Assembly (NCBI GenBank): GCA_024345305.1
Contig: BRON01000001.1
Location: 806,001 to 870,000 of the forward strand
DNA from: Mrakia gelida
Lineage: Eukaryota > Basidiomycota > Tremellomycetes > Cystofilobasidiales > Mrakiaceae
DNA: 64,000 bases
Direction: 5' to 3'
This document shows positions 49,606 through 63,288 of the stretch, one piece after another. The translations under genes were made by a program, and so were the position numbers. Under the pieces are notes generated by a model. It saw only the letters and a program-made list of their open reading frames with translations, was not told the DNA's origin and did not search any database. The stretch's first letter is position 1. Each line of letters starts with the position of its first letter.

Positions 49606-51870
49606 TCACTCCTCCCCTTCTTCACCTGCATTTTCACCAGCATCGACCAAGGTATCGTCGTCGTCCTCACTACTCGATATCACCTCCTCCTCCTCGTCGT
49701 CGTCCGATCCCTTCGCGTCGTCGTCGTCCTCCTCGATCTCCGACGCGACCTCCTCCACGGACGACGGCGGCGAGTCTTGTGCATACGAGCGTTTCATTCG
49801 AATGGACGAGAAGGAAGAGCGGGGAGTTGAAGTGCCGGTGGAGGGATCTGAGGAGGAGGAGGAACGAGACGAGGAGGATCGCTTTTGAAGGATTTCGTAG
49901 CCTGAGGAGTCGGAAAAAGGGTGAAGGAGGGCATCGGGCTCGGCAAGGAGGTAGAGAGGAGTTGGAGGGAAACTAGTAGGGAGGTGTGCGTACCTTGAGA
50001 GAGGAAGTGCTGGTGGGGAGGAAAGCGAACGAGAAAGAGTAAGAGAACGCGACGCGTCGAACGTCAGCTTCGGTCCCCGACAGATGAATCGACGAAGGCG
50101 ATGGATGGACGCAAGAGGAACGGCAGGGCAGTGAAAAACTCACTCGATCCAACTCGGTGGACGGTAAACGACCAGGTTCACTGAAAGACGAGCAAGCGAG
50201 AGCAGAGCAGAAGGCAAAAGAGTCGAAACGAGAGTCAACCTCAAGATCTACCCGACAGATGATTCGGAGATCAACGCTAATTGGCTCTCACCTGCTGGAG
50301 TTTCCAATGGGGAGCGACTTAGAGGAGGTCGTTGCGAGGATTGGAGCGTGTTCGGGAAACCTGAGCGTTCGAGAGTTGAGGTCGAAGAGTGAGAACTGAA
50401 GAGGGTCGAGGCTCTCTGAGCGAACAGTGATGTCCTGCGCACAGAAGGTGTTTAAGGTCAGGATCCCGTGTTCTAGACGACCAGAGTTTCACAGAGAGAA
50501 GAAGGGAAAGGGACGAACTCGGAAAACGAAGAAAAGCCCAGGCTGGCCTTGAAGATCGTCGAGGCAGAGAGCTGTTGCGCAAAGATCTGGGGGTGAACGA
50601 GGAGAGGCAAATGAATCAGATCTATGATGAAAAGGGGAAGACGAAGAAGGGGAGAAAGAGAGAGGCCGACTCACTTCCAAAGATCCCCTCCCTCGACGCG
50701 ACTGTCGATGTCGTCGAGTGTTCCGTTTCCGATGCCTGTGAGCTCACGCTCACAACGTGACACAGGATACTGCTAGTGTCGACGGTACTGGAAACGGTGA
50801 TACGAAAGGGCTCGTCAGCAACCCAGCGAAGACGCAAATCAAAAGGAACCTGAGGAAGGGAAGAACAAAAAAGCTCACCTTTCCTCAACCTTCTCCTCGC
50901 GACCGCCTGCAAAGATCTGCGAAATCGAAACCCTGACGATGGGAAGAGTTTCCAACTGACGACGGCCGTTGAACTGAACCTGCGGAGAAGCAATGACCAA
51001 GGAAAGGGAAGGGAAGCGCGAACAAGAGGTCGAAGGTTTCAGCTTTCGTCGATTGATTCTGCTCGCCCGACCTGGCCGACGTGCTCCTCCCTCCGAGTTC
51101 TTCCTCTTCGACGTACCTTCTTAGCTACCAGAGGTTCCTGGATGAGATCGAGTCGGAATCTGAGGTACGAGGTATCGAAGGGGAGTGCGATCAGCTGAAG
51201 CCTTCGTCTTCTGAGAGCTGAGAGGAGGGCAAGGGCGAGAGAGCGCGAGAACGAGAAGAGAGAATCGAGAGCCGGCGACTCACCTGAGCGTTCTGCCTTT
51301 GAACTGACCTCCGCTGAAGGAATGCGTCGAAGGGATAGGTGCGTGCATACGAGCTAAGGAAGGGTAGGAAGTCGTTTGAGGTTCGAGGGACTGGTGGTTG
51401 GGTGAAGAAAGAGGGAAAGGTTAAAAAAGTCAATCCTTCTTCGCACCCAAGGCTGCCGCCTGCCCCATTTCTCCGGCTAACAGCTCGAAACGCGAGCAGG
51501 GGTATAAGTGGGGATTAATATCCGGAAGTGTGGAGAGGGGGGCGAGCAGTTCGAAACATGCATACCGCTTCCAGAAAGAGGTGAGGGAGGGGGGGCGAGC
51601 GAACGAACAGCTTGCCGTCCCCGCGTTGAACGAAGAGCAGATTCTTCACGGGCGCTCCCAGCTGCTCGTCGAGCTGTCGAACCAGCGCACTGAAGAGAGT
51701 TTCGACCTTTCCGAGAACACGCGAAGGGACCCTGGAAATGCGCGAGACGAAGGGGAAGGAGAGATCATCAGCGGTGTCGCGACGGACGCGTCTCGATTCT
51801 AAACCCTCTCCCTTCGCCGCGCTACTTACCAGACTTACGAGGGAGGATCGTCACTTTTAAAGGCACGAAG
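49606..51870 (-). CDS. Unrecognised multi-exon gene with Ser-rich and acidic C-terminus
   Basis: I do not recognise the family, but the exons look conserved. In order from the 5' side: G-K-V-E-T-L-F-S-A-L-V-R-Q-L-D-E-Q-L-G; S-L-E-P-Q-T-T-S-Y-P-S-L-A-R-M; A-L-P-F-D-T-S-Y-L-R-F-R-L-D-L-I-Q; V-Q-F-N-G-R-R-Q-L-E-T-L-P-I-V; V-P-F-D-L-R-L-R-W-V-A-D-E-P-F-R-I-T-V; D-D-I-D-S-R-V-E-G-G-D-L-W; D-I-T-V-R-S-E-S-L-D-P-L-Q-F-S-L; and a last exon with P-L-Y-L-L-A-E-P-D-A-L-L-H-P. The beta-strand-like pattern suggests a folded beta domain. The tail is Ser-rich, then strongly acidic (runs of D-D-D-D and E-E-E-E), stopping near 49606. The start codon near 51870-52000 is not resolved. Confidence 0.5.
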
Positions 51871-52002
51871 GGAAAACTCGGTCAGCTACGGGGAATCCCA
51901 GCCTCGGTCTGAGCTCGGTTCCAAAGGGAGAGTGGGGAAAGGGAACGAAAGAACGAAAGCGGTTGCCGCGAGAGCTCGCCCGACTTCCCCATCGCGGCAC
52001 TT

Positions 52003-52500
52003 AAACCGGCTCCATTTGCTGTATGAACGCTCGATACAAAGGGCTAGAACCTTGGAGCTGCGAGATGGGGGCCAGTAGTAACATCCGAGCCGATGGGAAA
52101 GCTGAGGCTGAGAAGGCTGCATAAGCGAAGAGGGAGCACGAACAAAAATCGACGGGGAGGATGTCAGACGTGCCCGTTTCCACAGCTGTACGTAGGACCT
52201 CGAGCACAGAAACACAGAGAGGCTACGTACCTTCTGCGGTCGTACCAGCAGCTTCGCCAGCCAGTCGATCTGCAGAGGGAGGGAAGAGTAGAGAAGGAGC
52301 TGCTCGAGCTCACCTCGTCGACTCTCCTCCTTCCTTCGTTTGCCTCCTTCGTTTGCCAGCTCGAACTCCAGAGGGAAGACTCGTCAACTCAGCTGCAAAA
52401 TATAGAGAATGTATTCCGGTTCTTTCGAGTGATCGTTCCCCGTTTCTGAGGTCGCTGCGAGGGAAGGGAAGGAGGGGACAAACAAGCATGGTGGTGAGCT
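52003..52500 (-). CDS. Small hypothetical protein, 3' exons readable
   Basis: The last exon reads A-F-S-A-S-A-F-P-S-A-R-M-L-L-L-A-P-I-S-Q-L and ends with Q-Q-M-E-P-V at a TAA near 52003. A GTACGT...ATGCAG intron joins it in phase to D-R-L-A-G-E-A-A-G-T-T-A-E, and a GTGAGC...CTGCAG intron joins that to E-L-A-N-E-G-G-K-R-R-K-E-E-S-R-R. Further upstream the frame is lost and I find no start codon. Function unknown. It is on the same strand as the next gene downstream, whose first exon begins within about 150 bp. Confidence 0.4.
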
Positions 52501-53281
52501 CGAGCTCGCCAAACCCCCTCCTTCCTTCTTCGTTTGCTCTCCAACCTTTCCATCTTCCCGCTCCCGAGGCCGACAAATACGAGCACCCTTTTTTCAGGCC
52601 GACCCTCCTCTCCGGACTACAAGGTTCCGAAGTCTCGATGAAGATTGAGTGGGCGAAGGAGGAAGGAAAGGGCGGGGAGGGGAGGGGAGGGTCAATGAAG
52701 CTCAGGAGGGGAGCGAAGCGAGAGTGTCGATGAGGGTGAAGAGCGATCTATGATGAGGAAGATCGGTCCAGCGACGCAGCGAAAGGGGAGGGGGTAAGGT
52801 GAGGTTCGGTGTGGATGGTGGAATGAGTGTTGAAGCGTGGAAGGAAGGGAGGAAAGCTCGACCTCGTCGGCCTCCCTCTCTTTCAGCGCCGTCGTGTCTG
52901 CCTTTTCTGGTCTCGAAATATTCTTCTGCGACTACGTTTGAAAGCGAGCCTGACCGAACAGAGCACAGAGTGGTCACCCTCACCAGAGACGATGAGAAGG
53001 GAGAGCAAGCGACTTCTCTACGTCGACTTCCTTCGCCTCGACGACGCGCTCCTCAATCGGGAAGCAGAAGCATTAAAATCGTAAGAAAACAGTGGGAGAA
53101 GAGAGATCGAGGAGTCTGATAGTAGCTAAGAAAGGGCAGAGAAAACAGTAAGAGAGAGAAGATGGAGGAGATGGTCGCGAACGAGCGAGGCGAGACGCGA
53201 TCTGGACGACGAAACGAGATGGGGATCGAAAGTCAACATCGATTCGCCGAAGAAGGATGATTGGACTTATCACTCACGCAT
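52501..53281. other. Intergenic region
   Basis: Lies between the small hypothetical gene and the stop of Hsp70 copy 2, all on the minus strand. It may hold missing 5' exons of the small gene. No frame here has content I can defend. Confidence 0.35.
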
Positions 53282-56745
<3,464 letters not shown>

Positions 56746-56896
56746 GGTTTTTGAGTTGGTTTGGAAGTGGATGGGTGGGTGGTGGTGGTTGATGAGGAAG
56801 GGGGAGAGGGAAGGACGGATTGGGACTTGTCTTCAGGAAAAAGGGGAGGGCAAAGAAGGATCTGGAAGCGAGGAGCAAACTCGACGCCGTCTGTTT

Positions 56897-56926
56897 GAAT
56901 CTTCCCCGTTAGCTCGGAGAATCTTC
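56897..56926. promoter_or_regulatory. Pair of heat-shock-element-like palindromes
   Basis: GAATCTTC occurs at 56897-56904 and again at 56919-56926. Each is a GAAnnTTC inverted unit of the type bound by heat-shock factor, and a further GAA follows at 56930-56932. They lie about 150-180 bp upstream of the Hsp70 copy 2 start codon and about 220-250 bp upstream of the divergent XPG-like gene. The two units are not in perfect 5-bp phase, so binding strength is uncertain. Confidence 0.5.
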
Positions 56927-57149
56927 ACCGAAGCTCAGAGACGGTTATAGAGGCGAGTTAGCATACTGGAAAATCAAAGAGGTCGTCGTTTGGAGCGACG
57001 AGAATAGTCGTGGGCTGAACGAAGGAACGACCCAAATCGAAAAGAGAGGGGGGCAAGGAGGGAAGGAGTTCGAGCTCACGTCGGTCAACGCCATCTCCCC
57101 CTCCCCAGCTTCTTTTCTCGCACTCCTTCAGGTGTTCGCTTTACAGGAC

Positions 57150-59207
57150 ATGAGAGTGTCTACAGATTTCTCCAGGTTCATCCGCGACAAAGCGTAGGTT
57201 TCTCAACTCTCTCTCTTCGCCCTGAGACCGAGACAGACCGGTCGAGCTCACCTTCCCTCCCTCCTCCCCTTCCTTTCTCGTTCCCTTTGATCCACTCGTC
57301 CTTCCTAACCATCAGACCCTCAGCTCTCACGACCATACCCCGACATCTCAATCACCCTCTAGTAACCCATCGACCTTTTATAATGTAAATCAAGCTCATC
57401 GTTCGAGAGGACTTGGTCCTCAAAGTCGAGAGCTGGAAACCCGCGAGCTCACCTCGATCCCTTCCCTTCGTCCTTCATCGCCCTCCCTCCCTACCAGAAA
57501 CGGCCACTCGATAACCAGCAACCTCCACTTCAGCAATCTCGCAGACCCCACGAGACTCGTTCGAGGTTGGCACGACTTGCTCAAGAACGTTCAGGCTCTC
57601 GAAGGAGTCAAACCAACGATCGTCCTCCCTCCGCTTGGGCCTGATGGGAAGGGATGGATGGTGAGCTCGTTTCTAAACCTTGAGGATATCTTGGAAGGTG
57701 AACAGAGGGCCAGGGGCTTCTGGCGTTGTCTTCGGCTGGGTTGGCGTTGGATCTCCAGCTGTGAGGACGAGAACGAACGAGCTCACGTCCCTCCCTCCCC
57801 TCCGTCCCTCCTCTTCCCTTTCGTCCGACAACGAACAGAGACCCCCATCTTCAACTCCTCTAGCAGAACCCACTCCCAAAAACTCAGAATCTACTCCCCT
57901 CGAATCTCGCCTCCTCTGGGTCAACTCCCTTCACCGCCAAACCTCCTCCTCCTCCATCCCACCCTTCTCCTCCCTCCCCCGTCCCACACCTCCCCCCTCA
58001 GCCCAAACTACACCCTCCATCCTCCGTGGCTGGTCCGAGGATCAGGCCTTCTGGCTCGCTCTCCGTTCCTCCCTATCCGACTCCAGTCCTTCTAGTCAAG
58101 AAGCCGAAGCCTTGGTCACCTCGCACCGTCGCAAGATCGCCAAACAGATCTGGCTGGATCAGAGGAAGGATAGTCGACCTACCGAGGAGGATAAGGAGGA
58201 GGTGGTGGAGTTGATGAGATTGATGGGGGTGAGGGTTGTGAAATCGAGAGCGAGGGAGGAAGGGGAGTCGTTGGAGAGGGTTTGTAGGAGGTTGATCGTT
58301 GAGGAGGAGAAGAAGAGTGGGCAGGAGGGGTTGGTGTTGAGTGCGAGTTACGTGAGCAAACCCCTACGCCCCCTCTCTGCCCCTGCCCCTCCTGGCTTTT
58401 CTTCGGGCGGGTTAAGTGGAGAGAGAAGCAGGATCGCAACCGTCGTTTCCATTCTCTCCTCGATCTGACGCGTCTCCCCCTCCCCCTCCTTCTCCTCATC
58501 ACCTCTTCCTTCTGCTTCTTTCTTTGCCAGGTCCCCCTCCTCTACGGCTCCTCCACCCTCCACTACACTCCCCAATCTCCCATCCTCCCCCTCACTCCCA
58601 CTCCCTTCACCCACGCCTCCCTCCCCACCCTCCTTTCAACTCTCTTCCCCTCCGAAGCTCTCCCTCCCAACCCTCCCCACCCCAACCCGCTCACCTCCCT
58701 CGTCAACCTCGCTCTCCTCACAGGCAACCCTGACCTCTCCGTCCCCAAGATCCCTCAACTCGCGTTCGTTAGAGCTTGGGGAGCCATCACAGAGTACGGG
58801 TCTCCCGAGGGGATCGATCCGAAGGCCTGGAGGTTCGGGAAGAGCGTGAAGGAGGTGATGAGGTGGGAGGAGTGGTTGGAGGTGATTAGGAAGTCGGGGG
58901 AGGAGTTTGTTGTTGGGGAGAAGAAGGGAGAGGGGTGGGTGGAGGAGGAGGAAGGAGGGGAGGGAGGGAGGAACGAGGTTGCGTTGAGCGCTTTTTTGAA
59001 AGAGAAGGTGGAGGGGAGGGAGGGGTTGATGGGTGAAAAGTTTTGGGATGAGGTTGCTGAGGGTGAGTTTCTCCGTTCAACTCTGGTCTTCGGAGGTGAC
59101 GGGGAGAAGGGAGGAGGGATAGAAGGGAGGGAAGCGGAAACGCGTCCGCGCTGACCTTTTCTTCATTCCTCGTCGGAACAGAGTTCGGATCTAAGATTGA
59201 GGAGTAA
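57150..59207 (+). CDS. XPG/asteroid-like PIN-domain protein
   Basis: Likely member of the FEN1/XPG nuclease superfamily, asteroid-like branch; weak match. The start M-R-V-S-T-D-F-S-R-F-I-R-D-K resembles the M-G-(I/V)-x-x-L-x-x-F-(I/L)-R opening of that fold. A later exon has F-I-I-N-G-H-S-I-T-S-N-L, in the place of the I-D-G-x-S strand but with Asn for the metal-binding Asp. W-H-D-L-L-K-N-V-Q and V-K-P-T-I-V-L-P-P-L follow. After an unresolved junction (57660-57840), one exon reads M-R-L-M-G-V-R-V-V-K-S-R-A-R-E-E-G-E-S-L-E-R (XPG-I-like), then V-P-L-L-Y-G-S-S-T-L. The last exon ends E-F-G-S-K-I-E-E at the TAA at 59205-59207. Loss of acidic residues suggests a non-catalytic member. It shares its promoter region with Hsp70 copy 2. 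Confidence 0.5.
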
Positions 59208-59412
59208 GATACGCATGTCTCTTTTCTGATTGGAAAGAGTTTGTGTGACTTTCGGAAACGAGTCTGGCAAGACCCACGGAGGTCTGAGAGACAAAGCCGC
59301 GGCGTCCTCGTTCAATCGCTTTGTCTTCTCGCTCAAACGCAGAACCGATATCATCGTGAAGGACAGTCCCTATGTATGGGTTTCTAAGAAGTCAAAAAAA
59401 TCGCTAGAACCT

Positions 59413-61525
59413 CTATGGAGCAGCGGCCTCAGCCTCTGCCTCCTTCATCGAAGCTCGACTTCGATTCCTTTGTCCGAGCAGCGACGTGAGTTCCGTCACC
59501 ACGATCCAGGCAGCGAGGACGCCGATGTACTTGAGGTTGCTTCTCACGGCACCGTGTCCGTAGATGACGATCTGGACCATCCAGTTGGCGTGCGAGGGGA
59601 ACATGTAGTGGATCTGAGATCGATCGAGCAAGGAGAGGTGAGTTTTGAGGTGTGAGAAGATATACTTCGGAGAGAGAGAGAGAGAGAGAGGAGAGTGCTT
59701 ACCTTGTAGAAGGGATGCTGGAGTTCAATTGGGTAGATGGCCGCGGCGACTGGGGAAGAGGGAAGAACAAGTTTCAGCTCGAGCCAACGACACCGGACGC
59801 GACGACGGGAAAGGAAGAACGCGAAGGAGGGAAGGAGAAGCTCACCGCTCGTGAGGACGGCAGTGATGACGCAGGGAGGGATGAATGGCATTGGAATGAA
59901 GGAGGTGAGGGTGTCGAAGGTGTTGAAGAAGATGAAGGCGTAGCTCCTGCGTTTGAGAGAACGAAACGGGGAGAAGCGACGCGACGCGTTTAGCTCGAGT
60001 CAAGAGGCCAGGCGTTAAAAGCGAGAACTGAGGTTACCAGTTGACGGTCCAAAGGGCGAAGACCTGCCTAGCTCCCAGTGTATGCTCCGAGACGGGCAAG
60101 ATCCACAAAAGTGAGATGATTCCGCAAAGGATGGTCCAGGCGAACTTGAGTGGGTAGCGGAACTTGAGGAGGCTGCGTATGGACGCTCGACGGTAGAACC
60201 CCAGACCAGACATAGTTCCGTTGAGTCCCAAAATCTGTGGAGTAGTAAAAGAGGAGGGGAAAGGGCGAGGAGAGACGAGAAGGGAGGAAGTTTAGTCGCG
60301 TCGAAGGTTCCGGACGAAAGGACGGCTTTTTGAAGAGAGGCAGAAGACGAACGAAGAAGAACTGCATAAGTCCTACGAGCACCATCCCTGATAGAATATA
60401 GCAAGCAGCTTGCGATCAGTTCCAGCAAGAGGAAAGCGGAGAACGAAGAGGAAGGCTGAAACTGACCGACAGTGTTGACCAGCACGCGCGACGCGAACTC
60501 GAACGGAGCTGGGTCTACGAAGGTCGACCCTATCGGGTTGCTCAGGAGTGAAATCTGACTGGAGGAGAGGGTGTGCGATGTGCCGTTGATGGTGGATGTG
60601 ATGAGAGGGGTGATGGTCGACTGGAAGAAGATCTCGGCCGCGACTTCTTCGGCCTGATTAAGCGCTGGTAGGAGTATCGAGGCCCAGACCTGTGAGGAAT
60701 TCGGAAGCAACCGTTCGGTGTCAGCCGTGAAAGGTGGTGACCAAGACGGAAGAAGGTCTACGCACCGTCGCGTATCGCGTTTGGACTCCCGTTTGGACGA
60801 GCGCGTCGGTCGCGACGTAGTTTGGCTCTGCTCCGAGAACCATAGCTTCGTTGAAGCGATCTGAAGCTCCAGACGTAGAGTAGATTGCTCCCCAAGCCTT
60901 TCCGTCGAAAACTCGTTTGTTGATCTCTTCTGGCGTGAGTCCAGCGGCGGGGACGACGAAGAAGGCAGGGAGGGCAGGACTCCCGTTGAGGGACGATACG
61001 GCGGCGAGGAGAGACGAGCCTGAGGATGAGAACGTTCGAGGAGTTAGCAGAGACCTCGCTGAGAGCATTTAGACAAGGATGAGGCTCACCGATAGCTCCT
61101 CCGTCAAAGTCAACGACGAGAACGTTCAAGTTGTGAGCTCGATTCGCCGAGTTTTCCTGCAGACGAGCGACGGAGCGAACGAGGTCAGCATCTGTATCTT
61201 GGGAAGTGAGAGAAGAGGGATAGGGAAAGGTACTGACGAGACTGCCGAACAGCCAGAGCGAGACAGAGAAGAAAACCACCGTGAGGAGAGCGGCGATTTT
61301 GGGGATCGCTGGGAAGAGAGCCCGCCATTTCTTCTCCGGAGGAGTTGAAGGGGTGCGGTCGAGCTCTGATTTCCCTTCCTTCAATCTAGCGTCGCTTGAG
61401 ATCTGATTCAGCTCAACGTTGTTCGACCGCGAGGCTGTTGAGAGAGTGGCGGAGGATTCGAAGGATTCGCTTCGACGACGTGGAGGGGAGACGAGGTTGG
61501 CAGTCGTTGGGAGCAGGCTTGACAT
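59413..61525 (-). CDS. SNG1: SNG1-family (DUF3533) membrane protein
   Basis: Relative of yeast Sng1, a plasma-membrane protein linked to resistance to nitrosoguanidine and related drugs and to lipid asymmetry. The cytosolic N-ter part (M-S-S-L-L-P-T-T-A-N...) is Ser/Arg-rich. Transmembrane 1 (I-A-A-L-L-T-V-V-F-F-S-V-S-L-W) is followed by L-N-V-L-V-V-D-F-D-G-G-A-I-G and W-G-A-I-Y-S-T-S-G-A-S, both typical of the family. A large external loop contains N-G-T-S-H-T. Later exons give further membrane segments (L-K-F-A-W-T-I-L-C-G-I-I-S-L-L-W-I, A-F-I-F-F-N-T-F-D-T-L-T, P-P-C-V-I-T-A-V-L-T). The last exon reads F-P-S-H-A-N-W-M-V-Q-I-V-I-Y-G-H-G and ends in an A-E-A-E-A-A-A-P tail. About nine exons are visible, with the ATG at 61525. 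Confidence 0.83.
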
Positions 61526-62195
61526 TCGAAGAGGAAGAGGATCGCGTGTTGTTTAACGGTGGCGAGATGCAGTTAAGGGTAGCTTACGACCAGGTCGACC
61601 TTCCGGACGAAGGAGAGGAAAGCGAGAGAAATCGCAAGAAGAGCGAGGCTCGGCATGCGTCGGTCCCTCGGTGTCAGCTATCACAGCTGCAGGGCGGCCG
61701 GATCTTTGAGAAGGCTCAGAGCCGCTCTGTCAAATCTCTGTTAAGAGTCTATAAGAGGACCCGAGGAGGACAGTGGATCGTTGAGGAGAAGAAGCAAACT
61801 TGGACCTTGCCTTCACTGGCGTCGGCGTTCGTCCTCGATTGATTGGTAGAGGTACTTCGCAGTGATAGGATCAACGCTCGTCAAGTTCCCCTTCGAAGAT
61901 GGAGAAGAAGGTCTCTAGTGTCGAGACAGAGGATGACGATGACTGAGCGTTGTGGGAGTCGGAGGGAAGGGAGCGAGGTGGTGAGCTCGAACGCTTCCCT
62001 CCTCTGAAACGAGCACGCCAGGCTTTCTCCCTTTCCCTTCGTCAAAGCCCCTTCTACCTTCCCTACCTCTCTATACTTCTTTTCTTTCTCTAAACCCTCC
62101 TCCCTCATCAAATGGTCGGAAAAAAACATCATCTCGCTCCTTCCTCCCTCGTTGTCCTCGTCGTCCTCGGCCTACCTCTCCCTCCCCTCCTCTCC
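61526..62195. other. Divergent intergenic region
   Basis: About 670 bp between the SNG1-family gene (minus, start 61525) and the small acidic NLS protein gene (plus, start 62196). I see no further gene; both promoters should lie here. Confidence 0.5.
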
Positions 62196-62816
62196 ATGGT
62201 CGCCTACGTCGTCGTCTACACGCTCTTCGAAGGATACGACCCTCAGTACGAGGACACACCTTACGACAAGCCAGACAAATCCTTCGAGGTCTTGGGCGTC
62301 TACCTCTCCCTGACGGAAGCCAACGCGGCGGCGAAACAAGAGTTCGTCGACCACCTGAACGGAGGCGAGGAGCAAGAGGACGAAGACGACGAGGACTTGG
62401 ACAGGAACGGATTTGAGTGTGATACGGAGGATGTAGGAGGAGGAAAGCTCAAGTACACAGCGCTCAGTATCGACGAGAACGAGAAGTTTGAGATCGAGGT
62501 CACCTCGAAGTCCTTTGACGACCAAGCCTCGCCTTCTCCGTCCCCCTCTCCGTCTCCTCCTCCTCACGGTAAAGGAGGTCGGAAGAAACGAACCAAGGTA
62601 CGTCAAGTCTCCATTTCTCGCTCGGCTTGGGCTCGAGGCGTAAAGAAAGAGGACGCCGAAGGAAAAGCAGAAGCTGACCTCGTCCTCCGTTCTCCTTCCT
62701 TGCTCTCTCCCTCGTCTCAGGAGCCTTCCTCCTCCCCGGATCCTGATCCTTCGAGCGACAACAGTGACTGTGTAGTCATCGCAGGTCCATCTATACCCAA
62801 GAAGCGGAAGATTTGA
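62196..62816 (+). CDS. Small acidic hypothetical protein with nuclear localisation signal
   Basis: Two exons (62196-62597, 62721-62816) joined by a GTACGT...TCTCAG intron sum to 498 nt and 165 residues. The N-terminal half is folded-looking: V-Y-T-L-F-E-G-Y-D-P-Q-Y-E, then F-E-V-L-G-V-Y-L-S-L-T-E-A-N-A-A-A-K-Q-E-F. This is followed by an acidic loop (E-E-Q-E-D-E-D-D-E-D), a strand-rich region (L-K-Y-T-A-L-S-I-D-E-N-E-K-F-E-I-E-V) and a P-S-P-S-P-S repeat. The last residues are P-K-K-R-K-I, a classical monopartite nuclear signal, preceded by basic G-R-K-K-R-T-K. An upstream in-frame ATG at 62112 would add a hydrophobic stretch; I prefer 62196. Family not recognised. Confidence 0.62.
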   Translation: MVAYVVVYTLFEGYDPQYEDTPYDKPDKSFEVLGVYLSLTEANAAAKQEFVDHLNGGEEQEDEDDEDLDRNGFECDTEDVGGGKLKYTALSIDENEKFEIEVTSKSFDDQASPSPSPSPSPPPHGKGGRKKRTKVRQVSISRSAWARGVKKEDAEGKAEADLVLRSPSLLSPSSQEPSSSPDPDPSSDNSDCVVIAGPSIPKKRKI

Positions 62817-63288
62817 TGATCTCGCCGTTTTCTGGAGCTCAGCAAGCGAGAACGGGACTTCGTGAGCTCGCATCTTCCTCTTCCTTTTTCTAAGGCCTCG
62901 CTCGCCTCCTTCCCTCCAACCCCATCAGCAAGGCTTTCAAGCATCTACCTACATCAGCCCAGCTTCTCCCTCGCCTCACTCAGGACACCTCTTCCTCAAT
63001 ATCTAATATCTCCCTCCCCTCCTCGACAGGAACGTGTGCCGGTCAAACCCGCCATCCCTCCCCTCGCTTCCTTTCCCCCCCCCCTCCTCTCTTCGGCTTT
63101 TCCCCCACTCCCCACACGAGTCTCTCCAAGGACATGCACATCTCTGATACTACTCGTCGAAGCTCATGATCACGTTCGTACCAAACAACGTTGCTCTCGA
63201 TCCTCAGTCCCTTCTTTCCAGCATCCCCTCTCATCTCCTACGCCTCCAAACGTCCATCTCCTCCCTCCGCTTCCTTCTCACCATCGCC
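62817..63288. other. Intergenic region
   Basis: Between the small NLS protein and the phosphatase gene, both on the plus strand. Pyrimidine-rich, with a poly-C tract near 63077-63087. No gene is seen. Confidence 0.45.

Noticed and set aside
51886..52215. Minus-strand frame reading through the end of the small hypothetical gene
   Set aside because: The competing frame ending Q-Q-M-E-P-V has in-phase introns on its 5' side and is the better model.
59663..59695. GA dinucleotide repeat
   Set aside because: It lies in an intron of the SNG1-family gene and is an ordinary microsatellite.
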